DNA of 64,000 nt from Polaribacter haliotis (GCF_014784055.1 NZ_CP061813.1:955501-1019500), one strand, 5' to 3'. Shown: positions 38,619-47,359, numbered from the stretch's first letter. Notes: a model not told the origin generated them from the sequence alone. A program made the numbers and translations.

Positions 38619-40832
38619 ATGAAAAAACTATCATTATTAGTATTTTCTCTTTTCTTTATTAGTTTTACTGCGATTGCACAAGAAACTAAAAAGGACGAGA
38701 AGAAGACTCAACAAGGGCACACAGACCAAAACAAATTCAGACAGATGAAAGATGTTATGGCAACCCCAAATGACCAACATGCTGCGTCTGGAGCTCCAGG
38801 ACACCAATACACACAGCAGAAAGTAGATTATAAAATGGACATTCGTTTAGACGAAAGTGCAAATAAAATCTATGGAGATGAGAACATTACTTATCACAAT
38901 AACTCTAAAGATGCTTTAGAATATTTATGGGTTCAATTAGACCAAAATATGAGAGCAGACGATTCTAAAACTCCATTAGCTAAATCTACAGGAGCTTCTG
39001 CATTTATTACTCCAGACAATTTCAAGAATACATATATGGATTCTAAGAAAGGTTTTGGTTATAATATAGAACTTGTAGAATCGGATGGAAGACCATTATC
39101 TCATACCATTAACAGAACAATGATGAGAATTAACTTGTCTACACCATTACAATCTGGAGAAAAATTCAAATTCAGAATTAAATGGAATTATAAAATTAAC
39201 GACATCAATAAAGATGGTGGACGTTCTGGATTAGAAACTTTTCCTGATGGAAATAACAACTACACAATTGCACAGTTTTTCCCAAGATTAGCTGTTTATA
39301 ATAATGTAGAAGGATGGCAAAATATGCAATTCTGGGGACGAAGTGAATTCGCTTTAGAATTTGGAGATTACGAAGTAAATTTAACTGTTCCTGCAGATCA
39401 TATTGTAGAAGCTACAGGTTCTTTACAAAACGAAAAAGAAGTTTTATCTAGAGAGCAAAGAAAACGTTTCGAAAGAGCAAGAAAATCATTCGACAATCCT
39501 GTAATAATCGTTACACAAGCTGAAGCTGAAAAAAACGAAAAAGGAAGAGCTACCAAAACAAAAACATGGAAATTTAAAGCTAATAATGTTAGGGATTATG
39601 CTTTTGCAACTTCAAGAAAATATATTTGGGATGCAATGGCTGTAAATATTAATGGAAAAACTGTTATGGCTACTTCTTTATATCCTAAAGAAGGAAATCC
39701 TTTATGGGAAGAGCATTCTACAAGAGCAATTGCAACCACATTAATCGAATATTCTAAATTAACTTTCGATTATCCTTATCCAAAAGCAGTTTCTGTACAT
39801 TCAGAAAGACAAGGAATGGAATATCCAATGATTTGTTTCAACTTTGGAAGACCAAATCCAGATGGAACATATTCAGATAGAACTAAAAAAGGAATGATTG
39901 GTGTAATTGTGCACGAGGTTGGACATAACTTCTTTCCAATGATTGTAAATTCTGATGAAAGACAATGGACTTGGATGGACGAAGGTTTAAACTCTTTCGT
40001 AGAAATTTTAGCAGAAGATGTATATGATGCAGAATTATTTGCTTCAAACCCAGCTAAAGATATTACACGATATATGGGTGGAGATCAATCTAACATCTCT
40101 CCTATTATGTCTCAAGGAGATTACGTTAAACAATTCGGACCAAATGCATACTCTAAACCAGCAGCTGGTTTATATATGTTAAGAAAAACAATTATGGGAC
40201 CAGAATTATTTGATTATGCATTTAGAACATATTCTCAAAGATGGATGTTTAAACACCCAACTCCAGAAGATTTCTTTAGAACAATGCAAGATGCTTCTGG
40301 TATGGATTTAGATTGGTTCTTTAGAGGATGGTTCTATACTACAGATGTTACTGACATTGGAATTAGTAAAGTAAAACCTTTGTATTTAACTGATAAACCA
40401 GGAGAAAGAATTAAAAATATTATTGCTTCAAATCCAAGAGCAAAAGCATATTTCGATGGATTAGGAGATTTAGTATATATTACTGATAAAAAAGAAGATG
40501 CAAAACCAGATGCAATGAATAAATATGTAGATGGTAAAGCTGTACCTTCTTATATATATTCAGTAGAATTCGAAAAGCCAGGAGGTTTAGTAATGCCAAT
40601 TATTGTTGAATTAACGTATGCAGATGGTAGTACAAAAAGAGAAACTTTCCCAGCTCAAATATGGATGAGAGATGACACGAAAGTAACAAGAGTCTTTGCT
40701 TCTACACAAGAAATTACAAGTATTGTTGTAGATCCAGATTTCGAAACTGCAGATGTAGATACTTCAAACAACAACTGGCCTAAAAAAGAAGGTGATAAGT
40801 TTGATAAAGTAAAAGAAAAAATGAAGAATTAA
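38619..40832 (+). CDS. Secreted M1 family metallopeptidase (copy 2)
   Basis: 737 residues, signal peptide ending AIAQ. The zinc site HEVGH is at residues 432-436 and Glu455 follows; GMEYPMICF and NSDERQWTWMDEGLNSF are shared with copy 1, and long blocks elsewhere are identical or conservative. It differs mainly in an inserted segment near residues 595-635 (DKPGERIKNII and after). Both copies keep all catalytic residues, so both should be active. The terminator before it and a 140-base gap suggest separate control. Confidence 0.92.
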   Translation: MKKLSLLVFSLFFISFTAIAQETKKDEKKTQQGHTDQNKFRQMKDVMATPNDQHAASGAPGHQYTQQKVDYKMDIRLDESANKIYGDENITYHNNSKDALEYLWVQLDQNMRADDSKTPLAKSTGASAFITPDNFKNTYMDSKKGFGYNIELVESDGRPLSHTINRTMMRINLSTPLQSGEKFKFRIKWNYKINDINKDGGRSGLETFPDGNNNYTIAQFFPRLAVYNNVEGWQNMQFWGRSEFALEFGDYEVNLTVPADHIVEATGSLQNEKEVLSREQRKRFERARKSFDNPVIIVTQAEAEKNEKGRATKTKTWKFKANNVRDYAFATSRKYIWDAMAVNINGKTVMATSLYPKEGNPLWEEHSTRAIATTLIEYSKLTFDYPYPKAVSVHSERQGMEYPMICFNFGRPNPDGTYSDRTKKGMIGVIVHEVGHNFFPMIVNSDERQWTWMDEGLNSFVEILAEDVYDAELFASNPAKDITRYMGGDQSNISPIMSQGDYVKQFGPNAYSKPAAGLYMLRKTIMGPELFDYAFRTYSQRWMFKHPTPEDFFRTMQDASGMDLDWFFRGWFYTTDVTDIGISKVKPLYLTDKPGERIKNIIASNPRAKAYFDGLGDLVYITDKKEDAKPDAMNKYVDGKAVPSYIYSVEFEKPGGLVMPIIVELTYADGSTKRETFPAQIWMRDDTKVTRVFASTQEITSIVVDPDFETADVDTSNNNWPKKEGDKFDKVKEKMKN

Positions 40833-40851
40833 AATTTCTCATTAAAATAGT

Positions 40852-40890
40852 AAAAGCCTCCTTTTGAAATATCAAAAGGAGGCTTTTTTA
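40852..40890. terminator. Bidirectional terminator (M1 copy 2 / queD)
   Basis: AAAAGCCTCCTTTTGA (40852-40867) pairs perfectly with TCAAAAGGAGGCTTTT (40872-40887), with more T on the right. It serves the convergent genes on both sides. Confidence 0.9.
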
Positions 40891-40908
40891 TGTAAACTTG
40901 AAAATAAA

Positions 40909-41319
40909 TTAACCTGAATAAGTAACAAAATTACGTGGCGTTTCATACAACGTAATTTCTAACTCTAAATCTTTTGGTATTAACCTTCTTAGTTTATTAT
41001 AAATAACAACAGAGATATTCTCTGCAGTTGGGTTTAAATCTTTAAACTCAGGTACTTCTACATTTAAATTTTTATGATCAAAAGCATCTTCAATTTCCGA
41101 CTTTATATAATCTTTTAAAATACCCAAATCAAAAACATAACCCGTTTTTTTATCAATTTCTCCAGTTAAAGAAACGATTAATTCGTAGTTATGGCCGTGA
41201 AAATTAGGGTTGCTACATTTATTAAAGATTTTAAAGTTTTTCTCATCACTCCAATCTTTTCTATACAATCTATGTGCAGCATTAAAATGTGCTTTTCTAT
41301 GAACAGTAACTCTAGGCAT
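40909..41319 (-). CDS. queD: 6-carboxytetrahydropterin synthase
   Basis: 136 residues from ATG 41319 (MPRVTVHRKAHFNAAHRL); the start nine codons earlier lies deep in idi and is less likely. The zinc ligands are in AHFNAAHRL and FHGHNYEL; the catalytic Cys is in NKCSNPNFHGH and the acid in DFKDLNPTAENIS. It makes 6-carboxytetrahydropterin for queuosine from dihydroneopterin triphosphate. The start codon overlaps the idi stop by eight bases, so the two are translated together. Confidence 0.9.
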   Translation of the reverse strand: MPRVTVHRKAHFNAAHRLYRKDWSDEKNFKIFNKCSNPNFHGHNYELIVSLTGEIDKKTGYVFDLGILKDYIKSEIEDAFDHKNLNVEVPEFKDLNPTAENISVVIYNKLRRLIPKDLELEITLYETPRNFVTYSG

Positions 41320-41830
41320 TTGTAAGTTTTTCGTAAGATTTATCAAAAATTATTTTAAACCACTCTGTGTAAATTTCAGGATTATCTTCCATATCTTTTT
41401 TTACAGCATCTAAGGTCATCCATTTATAATCTTCAACTTCCTCTTTATTAATATTTGGAGCATCTTCAAACTTACCAACCATTACATGGTCTAATTCGTG
41501 TTCTGTTAATCCATTATCGAAAGGAGCTTTATAAATAAAAGAAAACACTTCTTTTAAACCTGTTGTAAAACCCATTTCTTCTTGCAATCTTCTTCTACCT
41601 GCTTCTAAATTACTTTCTCCATCTCTTTGGTGCGAACAACAAGTATTTGTCCACAACAAAGGCGAATGATATTTAGTTGCTGCTCTTTGTTGCAACATTA
41701 ACTCCCCTTTTTCATTAAAAACAAATACAGAAAACGCTCTATGCAATAATGCTTTTTCATGCGCTTCAATTTTCTCCATCAAACCAATTGGTTGATCGTT
41801 TGTATCTACTAAAATTACTTGTTCTTTCAT
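41312..41830 (-). CDS. idi: Isopentenyl-diphosphate Delta-isomerase, type 1
   Basis: 172 residues of the Nudix-fold type 1 enzyme. The region HRAFSVFVFNEKGELMLQQRA is the family signature, the active-site Cys lies in WTNTCCSHQR, and the metal-binding Nudix-like stretch EAGRRRLQEEMGF follows. It interconverts isopentenyl and dimethylallyl diphosphates for terpenoid, menaquinone and carotenoid chains. A promoter ends almost at its ATG (41830). Co-transcription with queD is by overlap, not shared pathway. Confidence 0.94.
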   Translation of the reverse strand: MKEQVILVDTNDQPIGLMEKIEAHEKALLHRAFSVFVFNEKGELMLQQRAATKYHSPLLWTNTCCSHQRDGESNLEAGRRRLQEEMGFTTGLKEVFSFIYKAPFDNGLTEHELDHVMVGKFEDAPNINKEEVEDYKWMTLDAVKKDMEDNPEIYTEWFKIIFDKSYEKLTNA

Positions 41831-41836
41831 ATCTTA

Positions 41837-41871
41837 CAAAAATAAGGAATGATGTTTCAATAATCCACAAA
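41837..41871 (-). promoter_or_regulatory. idi promoter, almost no leader
   Basis: Reverse strand TTTG (41871-41868), a 23-base spacer and TATTTTTG (41844-41837). The -7 element ends six bases before the ATG, so transcription would start at or very near the start codon. Confidence 0.55.
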
Positions 41872-41949
41872 AATTAAATAAAACCAATCAAATTTTTCTA
41901 TTCTTTTATTTTGATGATTTATCTTTGAAAGCTCAAAAGCGATATTTTT

Positions 41950-42651
41950 ATGAAAATTTTTATCAAACTTTTTTTAGTCATTTTTTTGCTTTCCTTTTAT
42001 CAATGTAAAAGCGAAAAAAAAATAGACGAAAAAACGGATGAAACTTCAATAACTAAGAAAAAAATAAAAAAAGTTTTAGAAAAAAAAGTCGAAAAACGTT
42101 GGGACAGCCTAAACAAAGATAATGTAGAAGCTTTTTTTACAGAATATGGGAAATTAAACAAAGAAAACAAAGTAATTATAAAAACCAAATTCGGCAATAT
42201 TAAACTAAGGTTGTATAACGATGTTCCAATCCATAGAGCCAATTTTATTTTTCTAACTAAATTAAAATATTTTAATACAACCGAAATTTACAGAGTCGCA
42301 AAAAACTTTGTTATTCAAGGAGGAAATTCCGATGAAACATATACACTAAAACAAAGACGGTTATATGGAAACTATCGTATAAAACCAGAATTTAAAAATC
42401 ATAGAAAACATAAATACGGTGCATTAGCAGCTGCAAGAGATTGGGAAGACAATCCGAATAAATTATCCAATCCTTTCGAGTTTTATATGGTACATAATAG
42501 AAATGGAGCACATCATTTAAATAAGGAACATACCGTTTTTGGTGAAGTAATTTCTGGTTTCGATACTATGGATAAAATTTCTAAAGTTAAAGTTGGGGTT
42601 GATGAGTGGCCAGAAGAAGATATTAAAATGACGATTGAGATTTTGGAGTGA
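41950..42651 (+). CDS. Cyclophilin-type peptidyl-prolyl isomerase lipoprotein
   Basis: 233 residues. Residues 1-19 end in YQC, a lipobox, so it should be lipid-anchored in the periplasm or on the surface. A charged Lys-rich linker (to ~60) precedes the cyclophilin domain (~75-233: NKVIIKTKFGNIKLRLYNDVPIHRANFIFLTK, FVIQGGN, ALAAARDWE, HTVFGEV). Several PPIase residues of typical cyclophilins (F..MxxxN..A) are altered (ALAAARDWEDNPN), so catalytic strength is uncertain. GldI-like FKBP lipoproteins act in gliding, but this is a cyclophilin. TATCTTTG at 41920-41927 is a likely -7 element. Confidence 0.85.
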   Translation: MKIFIKLFLVIFLLSFYQCKSEKKIDEKTDETSITKKKIKKVLEKKVEKRWDSLNKDNVEAFFTEYGKLNKENKVIIKTKFGNIKLRLYNDVPIHRANFIFLTKLKYFNTTEIYRVAKNFVIQGGNSDETYTLKQRRLYGNYRIKPEFKNHRKHKYGALAAARDWEDNPNKLSNPFEFYMVHNRNGAHHLNKEHTVFGEVISGFDTMDKISKVKVGVDEWPEEDIKMTIEILE

Positions 42652-42797
42652 TTATTTTTTGAAGCAGATTTCACAGATTTTCACAAATTAGTTTGAGGAA
42701 TTTGTGAAATTTATTTCTTTTTCTAAATACATGACAAAAATTAGTTGTTACGAAATAAAAAGTTCAATATCAGTACATTACCTTTAAATATTTTGGT

Positions 42798-42830
42798 AGA
42801 CCTCACAGGTTTTTAAAACCTGTGAGGTCT
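42798..42830. repeat. Intergenic palindrome with AGACCTCACAGG arms
   Basis: AGACCTCACAGG (42798-42809) and CCTGTGAGGTCT (42819-42830) are perfect reverse complements around TTTTTAAAA, extending the symmetry to about 16 bp per arm. It is much richer in G+C than its surroundings. No gene lies inside it; it may act as a bidirectional terminator or belong to a dispersed repeat family. Confidence 0.85.
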
Positions 42831-43058
42831 TTACAGAGAGATTATAACGTGTTTTTATTTGATAAAAAGTATTTTTTGTCATGTACTAAAATATTTTTTT
42901 ATTTAAAATTTGAATAAAAACTCTGTGAAACTCGGTCTTTACTCTGCGAATCTCTGCGTAATAATCTGTGAAATCCTTGAAATCTGTGTCTTAATCTTTT
43001 CTATAAAATCGTCCTTCTTATCCTACCAATTTCATTATAAAAATTATAGAATAAAGCC

Positions 43059-43066
43059 TATCTTTG
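43059..43066 (+). promoter_or_regulatory. Candidate -7 element for prfC
   Basis: TATCTTTG matches the consensus and lies 17 bases before the prfC ATG. An upstream TTTG at the right distance is not visible. Confidence 0.45.
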
Positions 43067-43083
43067 CACCTCAAAATTTGTAG

Positions 43084-44676
43084 ATGAGTTTTTTAAAAGA
43101 AATAGCACGTAGAAGAACATTTGGTATCATTTCGCATCCAGATGCAGGGAAAACTACACTAACAGAAAAATTATTACTTTTTGGAGGCGCAATTCAAGAA
43201 GCTGGAGCAGTAAAAAACAATAAAATAAAAAAAGGAGCCACTTCCGATTTTATGGAAATTGAGCGTCAGCGTGGAATTTCTGTAGCAACTTCTGTATTAG
43301 CTTTCATTTACAAAGACAAGAAAATAAACATTTTAGATACTCCTGGGCATAAAGATTTTGCAGAAGATACTTTTAGAACTCTAACAGCTGTAGATAGCGT
43401 TATTGTGGTTATTGATGTTGCAAAAGGTGTGGAGCCACAAACCGAAAAGTTAGTAGAAGTTTGTAGAATGCGAAGCATACCAATGTTGGTTTTTATCAAT
43501 AAATTAGATAGAGAAGGTAAAGATGCCTTCGATTTATTAGATGAAGTTGAACAAAAACTAGGTTTGCGAGTAACCCCTATGAGTTTTCCTATTGGAATGG
43601 GTTATGATTTTAAAGGAATCTATAATATTTGGGAGAAAAAATTAAACTTATTTGCTGGAGATAAAAAGCAAACCGTTTCAGAAGGTGTTGAATTCGATGA
43701 TCTTTCAAATCCAGAATTGGATAAAGCAGTTGGCAAAAAAGCAGCAGATACTTTACGAGAAGAAGTAGAATTGATAGATGAAGTATATCCTCCATTCAAT
43801 CAAGAAGAATATTTAAAAGGAGAATTACAACCTGTATTTTTTGGATCTGCATTAAATAATTTCGGGGTTAAAGAATTATTGGACGCATTTATACAAATTG
43901 CTCCTTCTCCACAACCAAAGAAAGCAGAAGAGCGTTTGGTAGATTCTAAAGAGCAAAAAATGACTGGTTTCGTGTTTAAAATCCATGCAAATATGGACCC
44001 TAAACATAGAGACAGATTGGCATTTATAAAAGTAGTTTCTGGAGTTTTTAAAAGAAACTCTCCATATTTACATGTTAGAAATGGTAAAAAAGTAAAATTT
44101 TCGAGTCCGAATGCGTTTTTTGCTGAGAAAAAAGAAATTGTAGATGAGTCTTTTCCTGGAGATATTGTAGGAATTCACGATACAGGAAATTTTAAAATCG
44201 GAGATACTTTAACAGAAGGCGAAGAGTTGAATTTTAGAGGAATTCCAAGTTTTTCTCCAGAACATTTTCGTTATGTGAACAATGCAGATCCAATGAAATC
44301 TAAACAATTGTACAAAGGTTTAGATCAATTAATGGATGAAGGTGTTGCACAATTGTTCATTTTAGAAATGAATGGACGAAGAGTCGTTGGTACTGTTGGA
44401 GCACTTCAATTTGAGGTAATTCAATATCGATTAGAACACGAATATGGTGCAAAATGTACGTATGAAAATTTAAGCGTACACAAAGCTTGTTGGGTAGAAC
44501 CAACAGACCCAAAAAACGAAGAATTTAAAGATTTTAAGCGAGTAAAACAACGTTATTTAGCCAAAGATAAAGAAGGACAATTAGTCTTTTTAGCAGATTC
44601 TGCTTTTACGATGCAAATGACGCAAAGTAAATACCCAAGTGTAAAGTTGCATACTACAAGTGAATTCAAAAAATAA
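43084..44676 (+). CDS. prfC: Peptide chain release factor 3
   Basis: 530 residues, the full RF3 length. G1 is SHPDAGKTT (17-25), G2/G3 are in GATSDFMEIERQRGISV and DTPGHKDFAEDT, and G4 is NKLD. The RF3 C-terminal domain is complete (PHHR-like MDPKHRDRLAF, GTVGALQFEV, ending SEFKK). It removes RF1/RF2 from the ribosome after release, using GTP. The gene for an outer-membrane protein starts five bases after the stop, an odd pairing probably due to compact packing. Confidence 0.97.
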   Translation: MSFLKEIARRRTFGIISHPDAGKTTLTEKLLLFGGAIQEAGAVKNNKIKKGATSDFMEIERQRGISVATSVLAFIYKDKKINILDTPGHKDFAEDTFRTLTAVDSVIVVIDVAKGVEPQTEKLVEVCRMRSIPMLVFINKLDREGKDAFDLLDEVEQKLGLRVTPMSFPIGMGYDFKGIYNIWEKKLNLFAGDKKQTVSEGVEFDDLSNPELDKAVGKKAADTLREEVELIDEVYPPFNQEEYLKGELQPVFFGSALNNFGVKELLDAFIQIAPSPQPKKAEERLVDSKEQKMTGFVFKIHANMDPKHRDRLAFIKVVSGVFKRNSPYLHVRNGKKVKFSSPNAFFAEKKEIVDESFPGDIVGIHDTGNFKIGDTLTEGEELNFRGIPSFSPEHFRYVNNADPMKSKQLYKGLDQLMDEGVAQLFILEMNGRRVVGTVGALQFEVIQYRLEHEYGAKCTYENLSVHKACWVEPTDPKNEEFKDFKRVKQRYLAKDKEGQLVFLADSAFTMQMTQSKYPSVKLHTTSEFKK

Positions 44677-44681
44677 ACCCG

Positions 44682-46235
44682 ATGAAAAAAGTAATTCTAT
44701 TAATTATAACAATCATTAGTTTTCAAGCTTTTTCTCAAACTAATGGGTCTTTTTCTTCACTAAAAGTAAAAGAACTAAATAATAAAATAAGACTAAACTA
44801 TATTTTAATAGAACAGCCAACTGACCAAGTAAGTTATGGTCTAGAACCCAAAATGGGTTTTTTCGGTTTAAACTATTTAATTCCCTTAAACGATTGGTTG
44901 TATACAGGAGCCGGATTTCATGGAGCGTTAACAGGAGATCAGGGAGGTTTATTTACTCTAGGTGTAACTTTAGGAGTAAACACACCAATTTATAAAAACT
45001 TATATTTTGATGCAAATGTCCATTTTGGAGGAGGAGGAGGATATCGTTCTTTAGTTAATGGTGGTGGAATCATTTACCCAAACATAGGATTACAATACAA
45101 AAAAAACGATTTTTCTTTTGGTGTACAATATGGTTATATGAATTTCTTTACAGGAATACAGAAAGACAGTAATATTTCTTTCTTTGTAGAAATTCCAACA
45201 ACCTTAAGAGTTGCTTCTTACGAAGATGCTAATAAATCCTTTACTGTTAGCAATAATAGTAAACCCGCTGTAAAAAGTGTACAACAAATTACATTCGATT
45301 ACTTTTTTCCTAGAGGAAACTCCAGAACAGATGCAAGCACTACACCAATATACAAGCCAATTGACCATACTTTATCTGTTTTAGGTTTTGAATATCAACG
45401 ATACTTAACTCCCACAACTTTTATTTATGCACATGTAGATGCAATGTATAGTGGTTTAACTGCAGGTTTTATGGATGTGTTTTTTGGAGCAGGAAAAAAC
45501 CTAAAATTAACAAATAGAATTAATCTTTTTGGGAAACTCGGTATTGGAGCTGCAGGTGGAAGAATTTTTCCAGAAGGTGGTTTAACTGTGTATCCTAATG
45601 TTGGTGCAGATATAAGAATTACAGATAGATTTGGTTTAAGTGGACATGCAGGATATCATAAATCTATTAAAGGAATTGCTAGTTTTGAAGCATATACTGC
45701 AGGTTTTAGTATAAAATATTATGGATTAAGTGGTGGAACAAAAGATCCTTTTACAGGCGAGGCTGTTACAGAAATTAACACACAAGGTTTACGAATAAAT
45801 GTAGAGAATCAAACGTATTTCGATGTTGCCAAATTCGGAATTCCTGCGAGCGATTTACAGTTAATTGCTTTAAAAGTACAATATGATTTAAATAAAAGAT
45901 TTTACATAGCTGGTGAAGCTTCTTTCGCCTATGAAGGAAAATCTGGTGGTTATGCTCATGGAATCTTTGGATTGGGTATTAAAAGTAATAAATTTTTAAA
46001 TGATAAAGTTTCTTTATTTGCTGAAGCAGCAGCAGGTGTTGCTGGTGGAGGAAGAGTAGATTCTGGTGAAGGAGTTCTTATTAGACCAACTGCAGGAATT
46101 AATTATCATGTAAATAATGATCTATCTTTTCATGCTTCAGGCGGACAAATGTGGTCTCCTTTTGGAAATGTAAACTCATCAAACATAAACATTGGATTAA
46201 CATATGGTTTCTCAATTTTAAATGCAAAAAAATAA
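44682..46235 (+). CDS. Outer-membrane beta-barrel protein built of three repeats
   Basis: 517 residues with a signal peptide ending QAFSQ. The sequence contains three related ~90-residue units at about 69-158, 242-331 and 403-496. Each starts with a YIA/YTG/YAH strand pair, has an LF/YF-A-x-x-G-G-GG-R core, then EGG/GGG and a YPN/RPT-x-G strand. The Gly/aromatic alternation and lack of hydrophobic helices fit beta-barrel strands. No named family recognised. It begins five bases after prfC, so it is probably co-transcribed. Confidence 0.72.
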   Translation: MKKVILLIITIISFQAFSQTNGSFSSLKVKELNNKIRLNYILIEQPTDQVSYGLEPKMGFFGLNYLIPLNDWLYTGAGFHGALTGDQGGLFTLGVTLGVNTPIYKNLYFDANVHFGGGGGYRSLVNGGGIIYPNIGLQYKKNDFSFGVQYGYMNFFTGIQKDSNISFFVEIPTTLRVASYEDANKSFTVSNNSKPAVKSVQQITFDYFFPRGNSRTDASTTPIYKPIDHTLSVLGFEYQRYLTPTTFIYAHVDAMYSGLTAGFMDVFFGAGKNLKLTNRINLFGKLGIGAAGGRIFPEGGLTVYPNVGADIRITDRFGLSGHAGYHKSIKGIASFEAYTAGFSIKYYGLSGGTKDPFTGEAVTEINTQGLRINVENQTYFDVAKFGIPASDLQLIALKVQYDLNKRFYIAGEASFAYEGKSGGYAHGIFGLGIKSNKFLNDKVSLFAEAAAGVAGGGRVDSGEGVLIRPTAGINYHVNNDLSFHASGGQMWSPFGNVNSSNINIGLTYGFSILNAKK

Positions 46236-46275
46236 ATATTTCTGAATTTATTTCAGAATATAAATAAATGTCAGT

Positions 46276-46323
46276 TCGAGCGCAGTCGAGAACTATTATA
46301 AATGACCTCTCGACTGCGCTCGA
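46276..46323. repeat. Palindromic intergenic repeat with 16-bp perfect arms
   Basis: TCGAGCGCAGTCGAGA (46276-46291) and TCTCGACTGCGCTCGA (46308-46323) are exact reverse complements around a 16-base AT-rich spacer. G+C is far above the rest of the window, as in dispersed REP-like elements of Flavobacteriaceae. It lies between the barrel gene and the PPIase gene. Confidence 0.88.
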
Positions 46324-46352
46324 GAAAACAAAAACGATTAAAATTAAGTATT

Positions 46353-47285
46353 ATGAATAACGGAATTTACGCAAAATTCACTACATCAAAAGGTGATATT
46401 TTAGTACAATTAGAACACGAAAAAACTCCGGGAACAGTTGGTAACTTTGTTGCTTTAAGTGAAGGGAATTTAGAAAATGAAGTAAAAGATCAAGGAACTC
46501 CTTACTATAATGGATTAAAATTCCATAGAGTAATTCCAGATTTCATGATTCAAGGTGGTTGCCCACAAGGAACTGGAACAGGAAATCCAGGTTATAAATT
46601 CGATGATGAATTTCATCCAGATTTAAAACACGATGCTCCAGGAAAATTAGCAATGGCAAATTCTGGACCTGCAACAAATGGTTCTCAGTTTTACATTACC
46701 CACGTTCCTACTCCATGGTTAGATAACAAACATACTGTTTTTGGTTCTGTTATTGAAGGCCAAGATGTTGTAGATGCAGTTGCACAAGGAGATGAATTAT
46801 CTGCAGTAGAAATCATTAGAGTTGGTGCAGATGCAGAAGCATTTAATGCTGTAGAAGCTTTTAGAACTTTTGAAGGTTCAAGAGAAAAAAGAGAGGCAGA
46901 AGCAAAAGCAAAACAAAAAGAATTGTTAGATTCTGTGGCTGCTGGTTACGATGAAACTAAAAGCGGATTGCGTTACCAAATTTTACAAAAAGGAACAGGA
47001 AAACAAGCAACCAAAGGCGCTGGAGTTTCTGTACATTATAAAGGTCAATTATTAGACGGAACTGTTTTCGATTCTTCATATAAGAGAAAACAACCAATCG
47101 ATTTTAATGTTGGTGTTGGTCAAGTAATTTCTGGTTGGGACGAAGGAATTCAGTTATTACAAGTGGGAGACAAAGCTCGTTTTGTAATTCCATCTCATTT
47201 GGCTTACGGTTCTGCTGGAGCTGGAGGAGTAATTCCACCAGACGCAACACTTATTTTTGATGTTGAATTAATGGACGTAAAGTAA
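46353..47285 (+). CDS. Cyclophilin-FKBP fusion peptidyl-prolyl isomerase
   Basis: 310 residues from the ATG at 46353. An N-terminal cyclophilin (~1-165: FHRVIPDFMIQGGCPQGTGTGNPG, MANSGPATNGSQF, HTVFGSV) is joined by a charged Lys/Glu linker to a C-terminal FKBP (~195-310: VSVHYKGQLLDGTVFDSS, GWDEGIQLLQVGDKARFVIP, YGSAGAGGVIPPDATLIFDVEL). Both active sites look complete. Such dual-family immunophilins (cyclophilin first) are known from Flavobacterium. An upstream in-frame start at 46302 would translate the palindrome at 46276-46323 and is rejected. No signal peptide, so cytoplasmic. Confidence 0.92.
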   Translation: MNNGIYAKFTTSKGDILVQLEHEKTPGTVGNFVALSEGNLENEVKDQGTPYYNGLKFHRVIPDFMIQGGCPQGTGTGNPGYKFDDEFHPDLKHDAPGKLAMANSGPATNGSQFYITHVPTPWLDNKHTVFGSVIEGQDVVDAVAQGDELSAVEIIRVGADAEAFNAVEAFRTFEGSREKREAEAKAKQKELLDSVAAGYDETKSGLRYQILQKGTGKQATKGAGVSVHYKGQLLDGTVFDSSYKRKQPIDFNVGVGQVISGWDEGIQLLQVGDKARFVIPSHLAYGSAGAGGVIPPDATLIFDVELMDVK

Positions 47286-47306
47286 AATAACTTCAAATTG
47301 TAAAAC

Positions 47307-47341
47307 AACCTCATAGTTTCCATAAATTATGAGGTTTTTTT
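47307..47341 (+). terminator. Terminator after the cyclophilin-FKBP gene
   Basis: AACCTCATA (47307-47315) pairs perfectly with TATGAGGTT (47328-47336), followed by a T run. Confidence 0.85.
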
Positions 47342-47359
47342 ATTCTTAAAAAATTAAAG

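Larger units (their letters stand above)
42652..43083. other. 432-base intergenic region with repeats, no gene
   Basis: No coding frame worth calling. It holds TCACAAATT (42681-42689) facing AATTTGTGA (42699-42707), the perfect-armed palindrome at 42798-42830, and a run of 8-base near-repeats at 42921-42990 (CTCTGTGA, CTCTGCGA, CTCTGCGT, ATCTGTGA and more), plus the prfC -7 element at 43059-43066 (TATCTTTG). Confidence 0.75.

Noticed and set aside
46302..46352. In-frame N-terminal extension of the PPIase fusion
   Set aside because: It translates the palindrome 46276-46323 into a basic non-homologous stretch; the domain begins at MNNGIYAKF.
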